From NCBI GenBank assembly GCA_001986395.2, contig MQVO02000264.1, positions 1 to 12,518 on the forward strand: 12,518 nt of DNA, written 5' to 3'. Position numbers and translations under genes: made by a program. Below the pieces are notes generated by a model. It was not told the DNA's origin. It was given only the letters and a program-made list of their open reading frames with translations, and made no database searches. The DNA comes from Irpex lacteus (Eukaryota > Basidiomycota > Agaricomycetes > Polyporales > Irpicaceae). Below are positions 1 to 6,627 of the stretch, piece by piece (the stretch's first letter is position 1; each line of letters opens with the position of its first letter).

Positions 1-115
1 ATTTAATTAAATATAAAAAGTTACAAAAACATTCTTCAATAAAAATATAATTAACCTACAAAATAAACAGGTGGTGGTTACTCCTATAATTGCTTACGAT
101 AATTGCGATCTTTTA

Positions 116-140
116 AAATTAAAAATTATTTTTCTTCCTA
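116..140 (+). repeat. 25-bp direct repeat, copy 1 (copy 2 at 663-687)
   Basis: The stretch ending in TTTTTCTTCCTA occurs identically at 116-140 and 663-687. The two copies are 547 bases apart in the same orientation. No gene is associated with either copy. Confidence 0.85.
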
Positions 141-250
141 TTAAAAAAGTATTAAAGTTAAATTCATTGTTTGATTACTATAAAGTAAATTATTTTAAAA
201 AGTAGTCAAAGTGATTATCCACTACTATCCTGTTAGATAATCTCCTGCCT

Positions 251-276
251 GATGCCGCCTTCGGAGGCCTCGCATC
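251..276. repeat. GC-rich hairpin
   Basis: GATGC (251-255) pairs with GCATC (272-276). Inside it, GCCT (257-260) pairs with AGGC (265-268) around a TCGG loop. The surrounding 241-290 stretch is strikingly GC-rich for this AT-rich sequence, like the GC clusters known from some fungal mitochondrial genomes. Confidence 0.65.
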
Positions 277-801
277 CGACGGTGGCTATCATCTCCTTAA
301 AATAAGCCTCCCTCTGAATAAGTGTGTACCCCCTTACTATTAATATTGCTATAACCATAATAACCCGATAATTATAAATATTGTATAACTAATTAGGTTA
401 AAATTATAAACTATTGTTCTCCCCTTTTTTTTTTTATAAATAAAAAAAGGATTCAAGTAAAAACTTTTCCACCCTATTGATTTAATAACAATAAACACTA
501 TTGAATATAACTACCTAATTTTTAATAAACTAAGCTGTTTAGGGTTATTTACAACTGCGCCTAATATAATCTTGAATAAAAACAACCTACAGCTAAAAAT
601 TAAACACTGTTGTTCATAACACCTATAAACTATTATTATATTTATGATAATTTTATTTAGTTAAATTAAAAATTATTTTTCTTCCTAGGTTTACTTTTAT
701 TGTAAAAATTTTTCTTTTTATAATTCTCTATAATATTATACATATAAACTTAATCCAATAGAGAAGGAATAATCTCTAAATAAATTTAAAGATTCTCCCT
801 C

Positions 802-846
802 CCCTATTCTTTTATTTATATTTTTTTATTTTTGTTTTTAAATTTA
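802..846 (+). repeat. 45-bp direct repeat, copy 1 (copy 2 at 1343-1387)
   Basis: The stretch starting CCCTATTCTTTTATTTATAT is found at 802-846 and again at 1343-1387, with only a shift of one T/A around a homopolymer run. Copy 2 begins at the 3' end of trnF. The pair brackets atp8, trnI and trnF. Confidence 0.85.
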
Positions 847-914
847 TGTTTAAGAAAATAAAATTTATACTCTCTTATATAATTAAATACTTTTTTTATT
901 TAGATATATAAAAA

Positions 915-962
915 TAATTAAATAATAAGTAACTAAAATAATAATTAAATAATTAAATATTT
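915..962. repeat. 48-bp perfect inverted repeat, left arm (right arm 1390-1437)
   Basis: The 48 bases at 915-962 are the exact reverse complement of 1390-1437. The arms enclose about 427 bases holding atp8, trnI and trnF. Such arms could form a cruciform or allow inversion of the enclosed genes by recombination. Low complexity alone is a poor explanation because the central portion (GTAACTAAAATAATAA) is not a simple repeat. Confidence 0.9.
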
Positions 963-1041
963 ATAAAATTTTAAAGTTCTATAAATCTATTCCTTATATT
1001 AAGGGATAAATAACTTTTAATTAAATTAAATTTATAATAAA

Positions 1042-1188
1042 TTTGGGGGATTAATACCATTTTTCTTTTTAAATCAATTATTTTACGGTTATATAATCTT
1101 ATTCGCCTTATTAGTATTAGTTTCATGAGTAATTTTACCATATCTTTTACAGTTACAAATCGTGAGATTATTAATAACTAAATTATAA
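1042..1188 (+). CDS. atp8: ATP synthase subunit 8, start codon not recognisable
   Basis: Subunit 8 is a small inner-membrane protein of the F0 stator of ATP synthase. The frame from TTA at 1051 reads LIPFFFLNQL, then a hydrophobic segment, and ends in RLLITKL before TAA at 1186-1188. This matches the fungal pattern, which normally opens with MPQLIPF. A TGA at 1126-1128 falls within the membrane segment and must be Trp under the mitochondrial code. The oddity is the 5' end: where ATG-CCA-CAA is expected the sequence has TTT-GGG-GGA, so the first three residues of a normal 48-residue product are missing. ATA at 1054 is a possible non-standard start. The gene may instead have lost its start in a rearrangement, or be a second, dead copy. 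trnI follows 7 bases downstream. Confidence 0.8.
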
Positions 1189-1195
1189 TATAAAT

Positions 1196-1267
1196 AAGTC
1201 TATTATTTAATGGTTTAAAATATCTCCTTGATAAGGAGGCAATAGATGTTCGATCCATCTTAGACTT
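1196..1267 (+). tRNA. trnI(gau): tRNA-Ile (GAU)
   Basis: A full cloverleaf can be drawn. The acceptor is AAGTCTA with TAGACTT, the D stem ATTT with AAAT, and the anticodon stem TCTCC with GGAGG around loop TTGATAA (anticodon GAT). The T arm is AGATG-TTCGATC-CATCT. The discriminator A is at 1268. It lies directly between atp8 and trnF and is probably cotranscribed with them. A second, divergent trnI(gau) lies at 3386. Confidence 0.93.
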
Positions 1268-1270
1268 AAA

Positions 1271-1343
1271 GTTCCCATAGCTTAATTTGGTTAGAGCAAT
1301 AAATTGAAGCTTTATTGATAAAAGTTCAAGTCTTTTTGGGGAC
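1271..1343 (+). tRNA. trnF(gaa): tRNA-Phe (GAA)
   Basis: The acceptor GTTCCCA pairs with TGGGGAC, the D arm is GCTTAATTTGGTTAGAGC, and the anticodon stem ATAAA/TTTAT holds loop TTGAAGC (anticodon GAA). The T arm is AAAAG-TTCAAGT-CTTTT, and the discriminator C is at 1344. Only three bases separate it from the preceding trnI, including that tRNA's discriminator. The direct repeat beginning at 1343 starts at its last base. Confidence 0.93.
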
Positions 1344-1387
1344 CCTATTCTTTTATTTATATTTTTTATTTTTTGTTTTTAAATTTA
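1343..1387 (+). repeat. 45-bp direct repeat, copy 2
   Basis: Second copy of the repeat at 802-846. It begins exactly at the end of trnF and runs to the edge of the right inverted-repeat arm. Confidence 0.85.
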
Positions 1388-1389
1388 AA

Positions 1390-1437
1390 AAATATTTAAT
1401 TATTTAATTATTATTTTAGTTACTTATTATTTAATTA
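1390..1437. repeat. 48-bp perfect inverted repeat, right arm
   Basis: Exact reverse complement of 915-962. It lies between trnF and nad3. Confidence 0.9.
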
Positions 1438-1555
1438 AATCTATTTATATTAATAAGAGTATTTCTTATATTTTATCTTTTAATATTATTTTATTAATAT
1501 CTTTTTATTTTTATTTACCTTATTTATTAGAAGGTTTATATCTTTTATTATTATA

Positions 1556-1948
1556 ATGTTTCATATTTATCTTTATTTAAGTCCTATTGTTGCTATTTTA
1601 TTAATATTAATTAATTATTTTATATCTTTAGATAATTCTTATATTGAAAAGAAAAGTCCTTTTGAATGTGGTTTTACTTCTTATGAACAATCTAGATCTT
1701 CTTTTAATGTTTCTTTCATTTTAGTTGCTATCTTATTTTTACCTTTTGATTTAGAAATCTCTTCTCTTTTACCTTATGTTATCTCCGCTTATAATAATAA
1801 TCTTTACGGTTTATTTATCTTATTATTCTTTTTATTTATTTTAATACCCTTTAATAATCCAGCCGATATCTTTTTATTGCTGGAGGAGGTGACCCTGTAC
1901 TATACCAACACCTATTCTTCCAAACAATTCTATATGTTATTCCTCTAG
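1556..1948 (+). CDS. nad3: NADH dehydrogenase subunit 3 with foreign C-terminus
   Basis: NAD3 is a small membrane subunit of complex I. Three hydrophobic segments are visible, at about residues 5-24, 50-66 and 82-97. The conserved loop motif ECGF is at residues 37-40, and FLPFDLEI at 61-68 marks the second helix. The ATG at 1556 gives the usual spacing of about 40 residues to ECGF. Up to residue 97 (about 1847) the protein is normal. After ILIPF the expected ending, roughly GF(V/I)(F/Y)ELGK plus a few residues, is absent. The frame instead continues for about 33 residues, most of them a cox1 exon read out of frame (exon begins at 1879). So nad3 is either truncated with a replacement tail, interrupted by an event whose 3' part lies elsewhere, or a broken copy. 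No nad3 3' exon was found in the window. Confidence 0.88.
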   Translation: MFHIYLYLSPIVAILLILINYFISLDNSYIEKKSPFECGFTSYEQSRSSFNVSFILVAILFLPFDLEISSLLPYVISAYNNNLYGLFILLFFLFILIPFNNPADIFLLLEEVTLYYTNTYSSKQFYMLFL

Positions 1949-2202
1949 TTATTATGCCTTCGGGTTTCCGGTTTAACGCATTTTATTCACTCTATGCAAA
2001 GCGATTTCCTAACGCAGTAGCTCCAAGTCAATCATTTCTTGAATGGCTGATTGGGTTTGCTGTAGGCGATGGTAGCTTTGTAGTTAACAGCCGAGGAACT
2101 GCTGTATTCGTGATTACACAACTTACTGAAGATATTCAGGTACTTCTGAACATTATTTTTGTTTACAGGGGAGAAATAAAAGTTAATATATTAATAAATT
2201 AA
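1879..2202 (+). pseudogene. Displaced cox1 exon fused to truncated LAGLIDADG intron ORF
   Basis: Reading from GCT at 1879 gives [13 protein letters not shown], the cytochrome oxidase subunit 1 segment next to a well-known intron site. The frame continues without a stop into an intron-encoded homing endonuclease: [12 protein letters not shown], then SFLEWLIGFAVGDGSF, which is the first LAGLIDADG motif, then VNSRGTAVFVITQ. Fungal cox1 group I introns commonly encode such exon-fused ORFs. Similarity stops near 2150 (after DIQVLLNII), so the second LAGLIDADG motif and the intron 3' half are missing, and the rest of cox1 is not in the window. The codon use, with many GC-ending codons, differs from the AT-biased nad3. 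It is a fragment carried into the nad3 3' end, presumably by recombination or intron mobility, and should be inactive. Confidence 0.85.
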
Positions 2203-2273
2203 GAATAAATATAATAAACTGTTTGAACTATACTAATATTTCTAATATGTAAGATTAAAGAATATAAATATAA

Positions 2274-2663
2274 TTAATTACTATTTATACAATTAAAGAA
2301 TATATAATTTGAACTCTTAGTTAAGGAGCGTAGCGAGTGAGTGGAACGAGGGATACTATAGATTAAAATAAACAAAAATCTTCTTTTCTTAAACTCTTTA
2401 GCATTAACCACAATACAACTTGTAGTATTATTACTTCTACCGAACCCTCCGTATAAACAATTTAATAATAATTTAGCAATCCATCTTTTTGCCCCTTTTG
2501 ACTCAGCTTTAACTTTATATAAAGTATTTACATAATCAGAGAAAATATCAACTTTCTCACAGGAGTAGCCTCCTTTAATAATAAATTGATATTCAGGAAT
2601 TAAATTTTTAGCCATTTTCAACTCTTCAGAGAAATAAATAGCAGTCCATTTACCTACCTCCTT
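2274..2663 (-). pseudogene. dpo: Family B DNA polymerase (plasmid type) palm fragment
   Basis: The minus-strand frame opens after a TAA at 2666-2664. It reads GKWTAIYFSEELKMAKN, then AKLLLNCLYGGFG, which is polymerase motif B (K-x3-N-S-x-Y-G, with Cys in place of Ser). This is typical of protein-primed polymerases of fungal mitochondrial linear plasmids. Recognisable similarity ends near 2370; the rest of the frame is probably unrelated. Motifs A (DxxSLYP) and C (DTD) are missing. The exonuclease half of a similar polymerase is on the same strand at 4448-5566, so the two may derive from one integrated gene split by about 1.8 kb of other sequence, or from two integrations. It cannot be functional. 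Confidence 0.8.
2324..2352. repeat. GC-rich patch
   Basis: A short stretch rich in GAGCG, GCGAG and GGAACGAG words stands out from its AT-rich surroundings just beyond the recognisable polymerase fragment. It has some internal repetition (AGCG and AGTG words) but no strong hairpin. It may be a decayed mobile GC cluster. Confidence 0.4.
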
Positions 2664-2671
2664 TTATTTAA

Positions 2672-2962
2672 ATAAAAATAAAAATAAGGAAAGTAGCTAC
2701 TTGTTCCATTAAAAAAAATAATGGTTCAATCGAAGCATTAGATAATGGAACTCCCTCTTCTATCCTTTTTTTTATTAAAAAAAAAGGGGAAGAAGATTTT
2801 AGTTGGTTTGTAGATGAGGATGGTAAGATGATAGACTATAATAAAAAGATTAATGTTTTTGAAGCTGTACAATTATTGCACCACTTTCTAAACAAAAAGT
2901 ATGGTATATCTAAGGAAACGGTTAAAGAAATAAAATTTATATCTAATATTTTTTTATTCTAA
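2672..2962 (+). pseudogene. Orphan ORF fragment, no start codon
   Basis: The frame is open from after a TAA at 2669-2671 to TAA at 2960-2962, 96 codons, with no early ATG. The second half looks protein-like: EEDFSWFVDEDGKMIDYNKK followed by FEAVQLLHHFLNKKYGISK. The first part runs through AT hairpins. One of these is the perfect pair GTTCCATT/AATGGAAC. I recognise no family. Its place beside a plasmid-polymerase fragment suggests it derives from the same kind of plasmid, but that is inference only. Confidence 0.4.
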
Positions 2963-3193
2963 CAGCTGTGTAATTGTAAGACTCTATTAAAATTTTATTT
3001 ACTTTATATTTTTATACTTTACTTTGTTGAAGACTATTAAAATTATAACCTCTCTACTTAAACATTTTTTATTTTTTTATTTCTTTATTTTTATTTATTG
3101 AATATAATAATCTAATTATAATATTTTATTTTAAGTTTTAATTTTAATATTATAAATTTAATTTATTTAATAAAAGGAATGATGTGAATATAA

Positions 3194-3330
3194 TTGGCAC
3201 TCATATATCTAGATGTTATGTTCCGAACTCCTGAAGAACCACGGTTAAGTGTGGTGGGATCAGTAGGAACAGTAAGTAATATGACAAGGAGGTGTGGCGA
3301 CCTGACGTTTAAGTACATACCAATTTTATT
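3194..3330 (+). other. GC-enriched structured patch upstream of second trnI
   Basis: This stretch has higher GC than its surroundings and folds well. In 3220-3270, GTTCC pairs with GGAAC, CTGA with TCAG, and CCAC with GTGG around an 8-base loop, all nested. A 68-codon frame (TTG start, 3194-3400) covers it but resembles no protein I know. The words CCGAACTC and GAAG, then GGTTAAG, recall loop C and the following strand of 5S rRNA, but I could not draw a full 5S fold. It may be an RNA gene, an intron piece, or foreign DNA that arrived with the adjacent tRNA. Confidence 0.35.
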
Positions 3331-3385
3331 TTTGGGTTTATTAACCCCCTATGAACCTTTTAATAAAGCTAAATATAAATTAATT

Positions 3386-3455
3386 AAGCCTATGATTTAA
3401 AGGTAGAATAATTTCTTGATAAGGAATCTGTAGAAGTTCGAATCTTCTTGGGCTT
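3386..3455 (+). tRNA. trnI(gau): Second, divergent tRNA-Ile (GAU)
   Basis: The acceptor AAGCCTA pairs with TGGGCTT (one T-G pair), and the anticodon stem ATTTC/GGAAT holds loop TTGATAA, giving anticodon GAT. The T arm is AGAAG-TTCGAAT-CTTCT, and the discriminator A is at 3456. The D stem is short (ATT/AAT). The fold is intact, yet the stems differ at many positions from trnI at 1196, with paired substitutions. It is therefore not a recent duplicate. It sits in the plasmid/intron-derived region, so introduction from another mitochondrial lineage is possible. Confidence 0.88.
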
Positions 3456-3491
3456 ATTGTCTTTTTTTTTTTAATTATTCTTTTGTTTAAT

Positions 3492-3585
3492 CCCAACCCA
3501 AAAAAACTAATTATTTCATCCGCAATTATTAAAATTTAATTTAATTAAATTTTAATTAGAGCCTAGTTTTTTTGTTGGTTTATTA
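3492..3585 (+). repeat. Dispersed hairpin element, full copy; 94-bp inverted match to 6064-6157
   Basis: The ends are AACCCAAAAAAACTA and TAGTTTTTTTGTTGGTT, and the interior contains CATCCGCAATTATT, an AT palindrome and TTAGAGCCTAG. The whole 94 bases recur exactly in reverse orientation at 6064-6157. The two copies enclose about 2.5 kb with the orphan ORF, dpo and the reverse-transcriptase fragment. Confidence 0.92.
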
Positions 3586-3733
3586 AAAAAAAAAGGAGGG
3601 TAAAGGTAATAATGATTGTTACAGTGATAAAAATTAAATATATAATATATTGTTAGACCACTGTCTTTCCCCACTCCTCACCTACTTTTGTCTTTTTCTT
3701 ATGCCTTTTTATTTTCTTTATTTCTTTTTTTTT

Positions 3734-3755
3734 TAATTAGAGCCTAGTTTTTTTG
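3734..3755 (+). repeat. Partial right end of the hairpin element
   Basis: TTAATTAGAGCCTAG plus a T run and G matches the right end of the full element at 3492-3585, with no left end. The open frame of the following orphan ORF begins inside it, so the ORF's 5' end was probably replaced here. Confidence 0.8.
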
Positions 3756-4328
3756 ATTTGAAAATAATAAATTTAAATCTAAAATTATAATAATTAGAGT
3801 GGATTCAAGCACTGACAATTTCAATCATAAGGATTTCCTTAATAATGAAAATATTTCTTATGGATTAACTATAAATACAGAAAATGTATTGGAATATAAA
3901 TTTAATATCTTAGAATTTAGTTTAATGTTAGTTTCATATTTAAATATTAATCTCCCTGGTACTGCAGTGAAATTGAATATGTTAGCTAGATTAGTAGGAG
4001 GATACGAGTTAGATAAAGCACCTGCTTTATCGAATGTTTTATTTGTGTTTGAAGATTTAACTTGGGTATATTTACAAGGAATATTATCTAAAGTTAATAT
4101 AAAATTAAGTAGTGGTAGTACAAGTAAAAAAATTTACTGTCTACTGTTCAATTTTATTTAAGTAACTTCTTAAATATCTTTGGATACTCTGCTGATGAGG
4201 TATACCAAAGTTTTATAAGTAACAATAAAAAAAGTAATGTTATACTTTATAATCAAGACTCTGAAAGAGGATTTTTAACTAAAATGATAATAAAGTTTTT
4301 AAATGATACTATAAATAATATAAATTAA
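3748..4328 (+). pseudogene. Frameshifted orphan ORF
   Basis: The frame is open from 3748, inside the repeat remnant, to TAA at 4159-4161; GTG at 3799 is the first common start. It codes for a protein-like sequence including GYELDKAPALSNVLF and DLTWVYLQGILSK. After an A run near 4128-4134 the coding signal moves to another frame (NLLSTVQFYLSNFLNIFGYS ... SERGFLTKMIIKFLND) and ends at TAA 4326-4328. One missing A in that run would explain the shift. The combined reading is about 175 residues from the GTG. I recognise no family. It lies between hairpin-element copies beside the plasmid polymerase, so a plasmid origin is plausible. A sequencing error in the homopolymer is an alternative to a real frameshift. 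Confidence 0.5.
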
Positions 4329-4377
4329 AACATAGAAGAATTAAAAAAAAATAAAGATATTAGAAAGAATAATCGGC

Positions 4378-4471
4378 ACTCCCCCAAAAAAACTAGTTAG
4401 AATTATTTCATCCGCAATTATTAAAATTTAATTAAATTAAATTTTAATTAGAGCCTAGTTTTTTGGGGAGT
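4378..4471 (+). repeat. Dispersed hairpin element, full copy
   Basis: ACTCCCCCAAAAAAACTAG at the left faces CTAGTTTTTTGGGGAGT at the right. Inside are the shared CATCCGCAATTATT, the AT palindrome and TTAGAGCC. The core palindrome reads in the opposite orientation to that of the 3492 copy. The stop codon and final residues of dpo (minus) lie within this copy, so the element marks the dpo breakpoint. Confidence 0.93.
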
Positions 4472-5566
4472 TTTATAAATTCTCATAGGTAACGCAGGAA
4501 GAGTATAAGAAGAATTAATATTAACTTTAAATTTCTTATAAACAAGTTCATTAAATTTAACTAACACTTGGAACAATGATTTACAATCGATTTTACAATA
4601 AGTAAGAGCTTGATCTTTAAAGTTCCATGGTCCAGATTTATTATTATAATGTAAATCAAACAATTGTTCATAATCTGCCCTAGAAAGATCAGTAAATAAT
4701 TCATAAGCAGGGAAATCCCCGCTATAATTAATATCTGAGAAGTAAAAAGGGAAATGTGTTTTAACAGTAGGTACATTAAATGATTTACACAATCTTCTTA
4801 GGCCCATAGGTAATAATAGGAATGAATCTTTAAAGATAATAGTTCTATTATTCACTTTAAATCTGATAGCCATTAATTTACCATTAAATAATAATGGTTT
4901 AACAGTGGCTCCAGGATAATTTAATAAATGTTTAAGAAGTAAGATTTCATCAAAACCAGATAGATTATGTGCATAAGCATATTTAATACTCTTTAAATTT
5001 AATAGTTGATCTAAAAATGAAATAAACATAGTTGCTTGTGCTTCCTCTGTTATATTAGTAGCAATAGAATTAATATAGTTACCCCCAGTATAATGACCAT
5101 AGTAAGCTGTAATTAGATAAGGATGATGATTACCAGAAACATTAACTGTTTCTATATCAAATGTACAAAATGTATCCAAAGCTGATATTTTTTCTTCTAC
5201 TTTGTGTACTTTAAAGGGTTTAGCAGGTAATTGTTTTTCAGTTACAATTACTTCACCATCTTGAATATATAAAGTATCATGATTGATTTCTCTTCTAAAG
5301 ATATTCTGACTTAATTTTGTATCAGTGAATCTTTGATCTAGAAAACCATGATAATGTACACTATTAATATTATCTTTTTGATGAATTTCTATAGGTTGTT
5401 CCCCATCAAAGATTTTATATATTACAGTACCATCTGAAGAATCATCCACAAATTTTACTCTCCCAAAATGATGAGGATTCATATTGGTAGAGCATATCAC
5501 TGTTAATGATGGTATCCATGTTCAATTCACGGGTACAACTGTTTTCTTATGTCTTGATGACAACAT
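4448..5566 (-). pseudogene. dpo: Plasmid-type family B DNA polymerase, exonuclease half only
   Basis: Protein-primed DNA polymerases of this family replicate linear mitochondrial plasmids. The minus frame from ATG at 5566 (reading a TGA as Trp about 12 codons in) gives 372 residues. All three 3'-5' exonuclease motifs are present: TFDIETV (Asp137, Glu139), AHNLSGFDE (Asn201, Asp206) and YCKIDCKSL (Tyr323, Asp327). The motif KDSFLLLP lies at about 246. The protein then reads TLPALPMRIYKT, the usual lead-in to the polymerase domain, and ends within the hairpin element at 4448-4471. Polymerase motifs A, B and C are therefore absent, and full-length relatives are far longer. A motif B fragment lies at 2274-2663 on the same strand. 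It could only act as an exonuclease if expressed; more likely it is an inactive remnant. The exonuclease residues are intact, so the break looks recent. Confidence 0.88.
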
Positions 5567-5594
5567 ATGACTAGTTAATATATTTATATTGACT

Positions 5595-5617
5595 TAATAG
5601 TACTTTTTTTACTATTA
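5595..5617. repeat. Hairpin upstream of dpo
   Basis: TAATAGTA (5595-5602) and TACTATTA (5610-5617) form a perfect 8-bp stem with a 7-base loop, about 30 bases before the dpo ATG on the minus strand. Its role is unknown. Confidence 0.7.
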
Positions 5618-5738
5618 GATCATATGTATTTAGACTAATTAATAAATTATTTATCTTTATTATATATTATTTTATATAATATTTATTATTTAACTAGGGT
5701 AAAACTAAAAATTATGACCAGTTAATACTATCTAATAT

Positions 5739-6047
5739 TTAAGGTGTTACACCTGGCGCCATATTACCAGATTTATTTTTAATAAATTTGTAAGTATATT
5801 TTAAAAAATATAGATAACATAAAATAAGATATATTTTACGTTCGATCACATGGTCTTTATTATTTATATAAAATTTTGCTAGACTGTCCAATTTTATAAA
5901 AACCTTTGGTTGTACATCCGTACTGTATTTACGAATTGAAACACGATTATTTACTGCAACACTTTTCCTTCAGTTTGCATTCCCAAACTCGTATACAACT
6001 TTAGATAGTTGAGCGGATACTATTGATGCTCCGTTACCATTAGGAAT
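5739..6047 (-). pseudogene. Group II intron reverse transcriptase/maturase, N-terminal fragment
   Basis: The minus frame is open for 102 codons and reads a TGA as Trp. Near its end it reads KYTYKFIKNKSGNMAPGVTP, a TAA stop, then ILDSINW. This is the early reverse-transcriptase signature of organellar group II intron proteins (…GNMTPG…ETLDGI…). The TAA sits where Glu or Lys is usual, so a nonsense mutation is likely. The preceding part, with FIKLDSLAKFYINN, fits the N-terminal extension of these proteins. The catalytic core (YADD), maturase and endonuclease domains are absent. The fragment starts right beside a hairpin-element copy (6064-6157) and ends about 170 bases before dpo. The 5' ribozyme part of a group IIA intron lies at about 10129-10840, next to another element copy, and may be its other half. 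Confidence 0.72.
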
Positions 6048-6063
6048 TTATTACCTTAGGTAA

Positions 6064-6157
6064 TAATAAACCAACAAAAAAACTAGGCTCTAATTAAAAT
6101 TTAATTAAATTAAATTTTAATAATTGCGGATGAAATAATTAGTTTTTTTGGGTTGGG
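6064..6157 (-). repeat. Dispersed hairpin element, full reverse copy
   Basis: Exact reverse complement of 3492-3585 over 94 bases, including the GTTGG and CCCAACCC flanks that other copies lack. This level of identity points to a recent duplication or ongoing gene conversion between the two. Confidence 0.92.
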
Positions 6158-6330
6158 TAATCCTTTTTAGCCTTAGAAAAATAAATTTAAATTTAAATAA
6201 AATTTATAAAATAAGATAAAGCAATAAAAGTAATATAATATAAAAATTTTTTATCCTCAGCCTATATTCCTTTTTAATTATATAATATAAAAAAAAAAAG
6301 GGGAGGATAAAGGATAAAAACAAATTTTAA

Positions 6331-6402
6331 GCTGAAATGGTTTAAATGGTTAAAACATACCACTCATGACGGTATAATAAAGGTTCAATTCCTTTTTTCG
6401 GC
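6331..6402 (+). tRNA. trnM(cau): tRNA-Met (CAU)
   Basis: The acceptor GCTGAAA pairs with TTTCGGC, the D stem is GTTT/AAAC, and the anticodon loop CTCATGA gives anticodon CAT. The T arm is AAAGG-TTCAATT-CCTTT. The lowest anticodon-stem pair is an A-C mismatch (6362 and 6370), and the base after the acceptor is T rather than the more usual A. The remaining structure is sound. A CAU tRNA could in principle be a modified Ile tRNA, but Met is the default. Confidence 0.85.
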
Positions 6403-6421
6403 TCTATAATTCTATATTTAC

Positions 6422-6452
6422 TAAGTTTAAATTTAAATTTTAAGTAAATAAA
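6422..6452. repeat. Imperfect hairpin between trnM and nad4
   Basis: AAGTTTA and TAAACTT close an AT-rich inverted repeat. Together with an A/T-run hairpin at about 6508-6537, this is all that is visible in the 225 bases between trnM and nad4. Confidence 0.5.
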
Positions 6453-6627
6453 CTTACAAATAGCCCGTAATAGTATCTTTTTAAAAAAATAGATAATGCT
6501 AACAACTCCTTTTTTTATTAATTATAAATAAAAAGGGAAAAAATTAAGTCAAATAGAATTATAAGTTAAATTCAATCTTCAAGGTATCTAATTTTAATTA
6601 GATAAAATAAAAAATAAAATAAATAAA

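Larger units (their letters stand above)
1..1041. other. Gene-poor AT-rich region with small repeats
   Basis: I find no protein or RNA gene here. What can be seen is a 25-bp exact direct repeat at 116-140 and 663-687, an imperfect stem at about 171-209 (TTGATTACT against AGTAGTCAA), a GC-rich hairpin at 251-276, and an AT-run hairpin near 421-451 in which C-capped T runs face A runs ending in GG. The last 240 bases contain one arm each of the direct and inverted repeats that surround atp8. Short open frames exist on both strands but none resembles a known mitochondrial protein. Confidence 0.6.

Noticed and set aside
241..360. Minus-strand open frame across the GC hairpin
   Set aside because: It is short, starts in AT spacer, has no recognised similarity, and the hairpin explains the composition.
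3194..3400. 68-codon frame as a real protein gene
   Set aside because: It uses a TTG start, crosses a strongly folded GC-rich patch and overlaps the second trnI, with no recognised protein similarity.
4561..4776. 71-codon minus-strand frame
   Set aside because: It lies wholly inside the dpo exonuclease coding sequence in another frame, and dpo has clear motifs.
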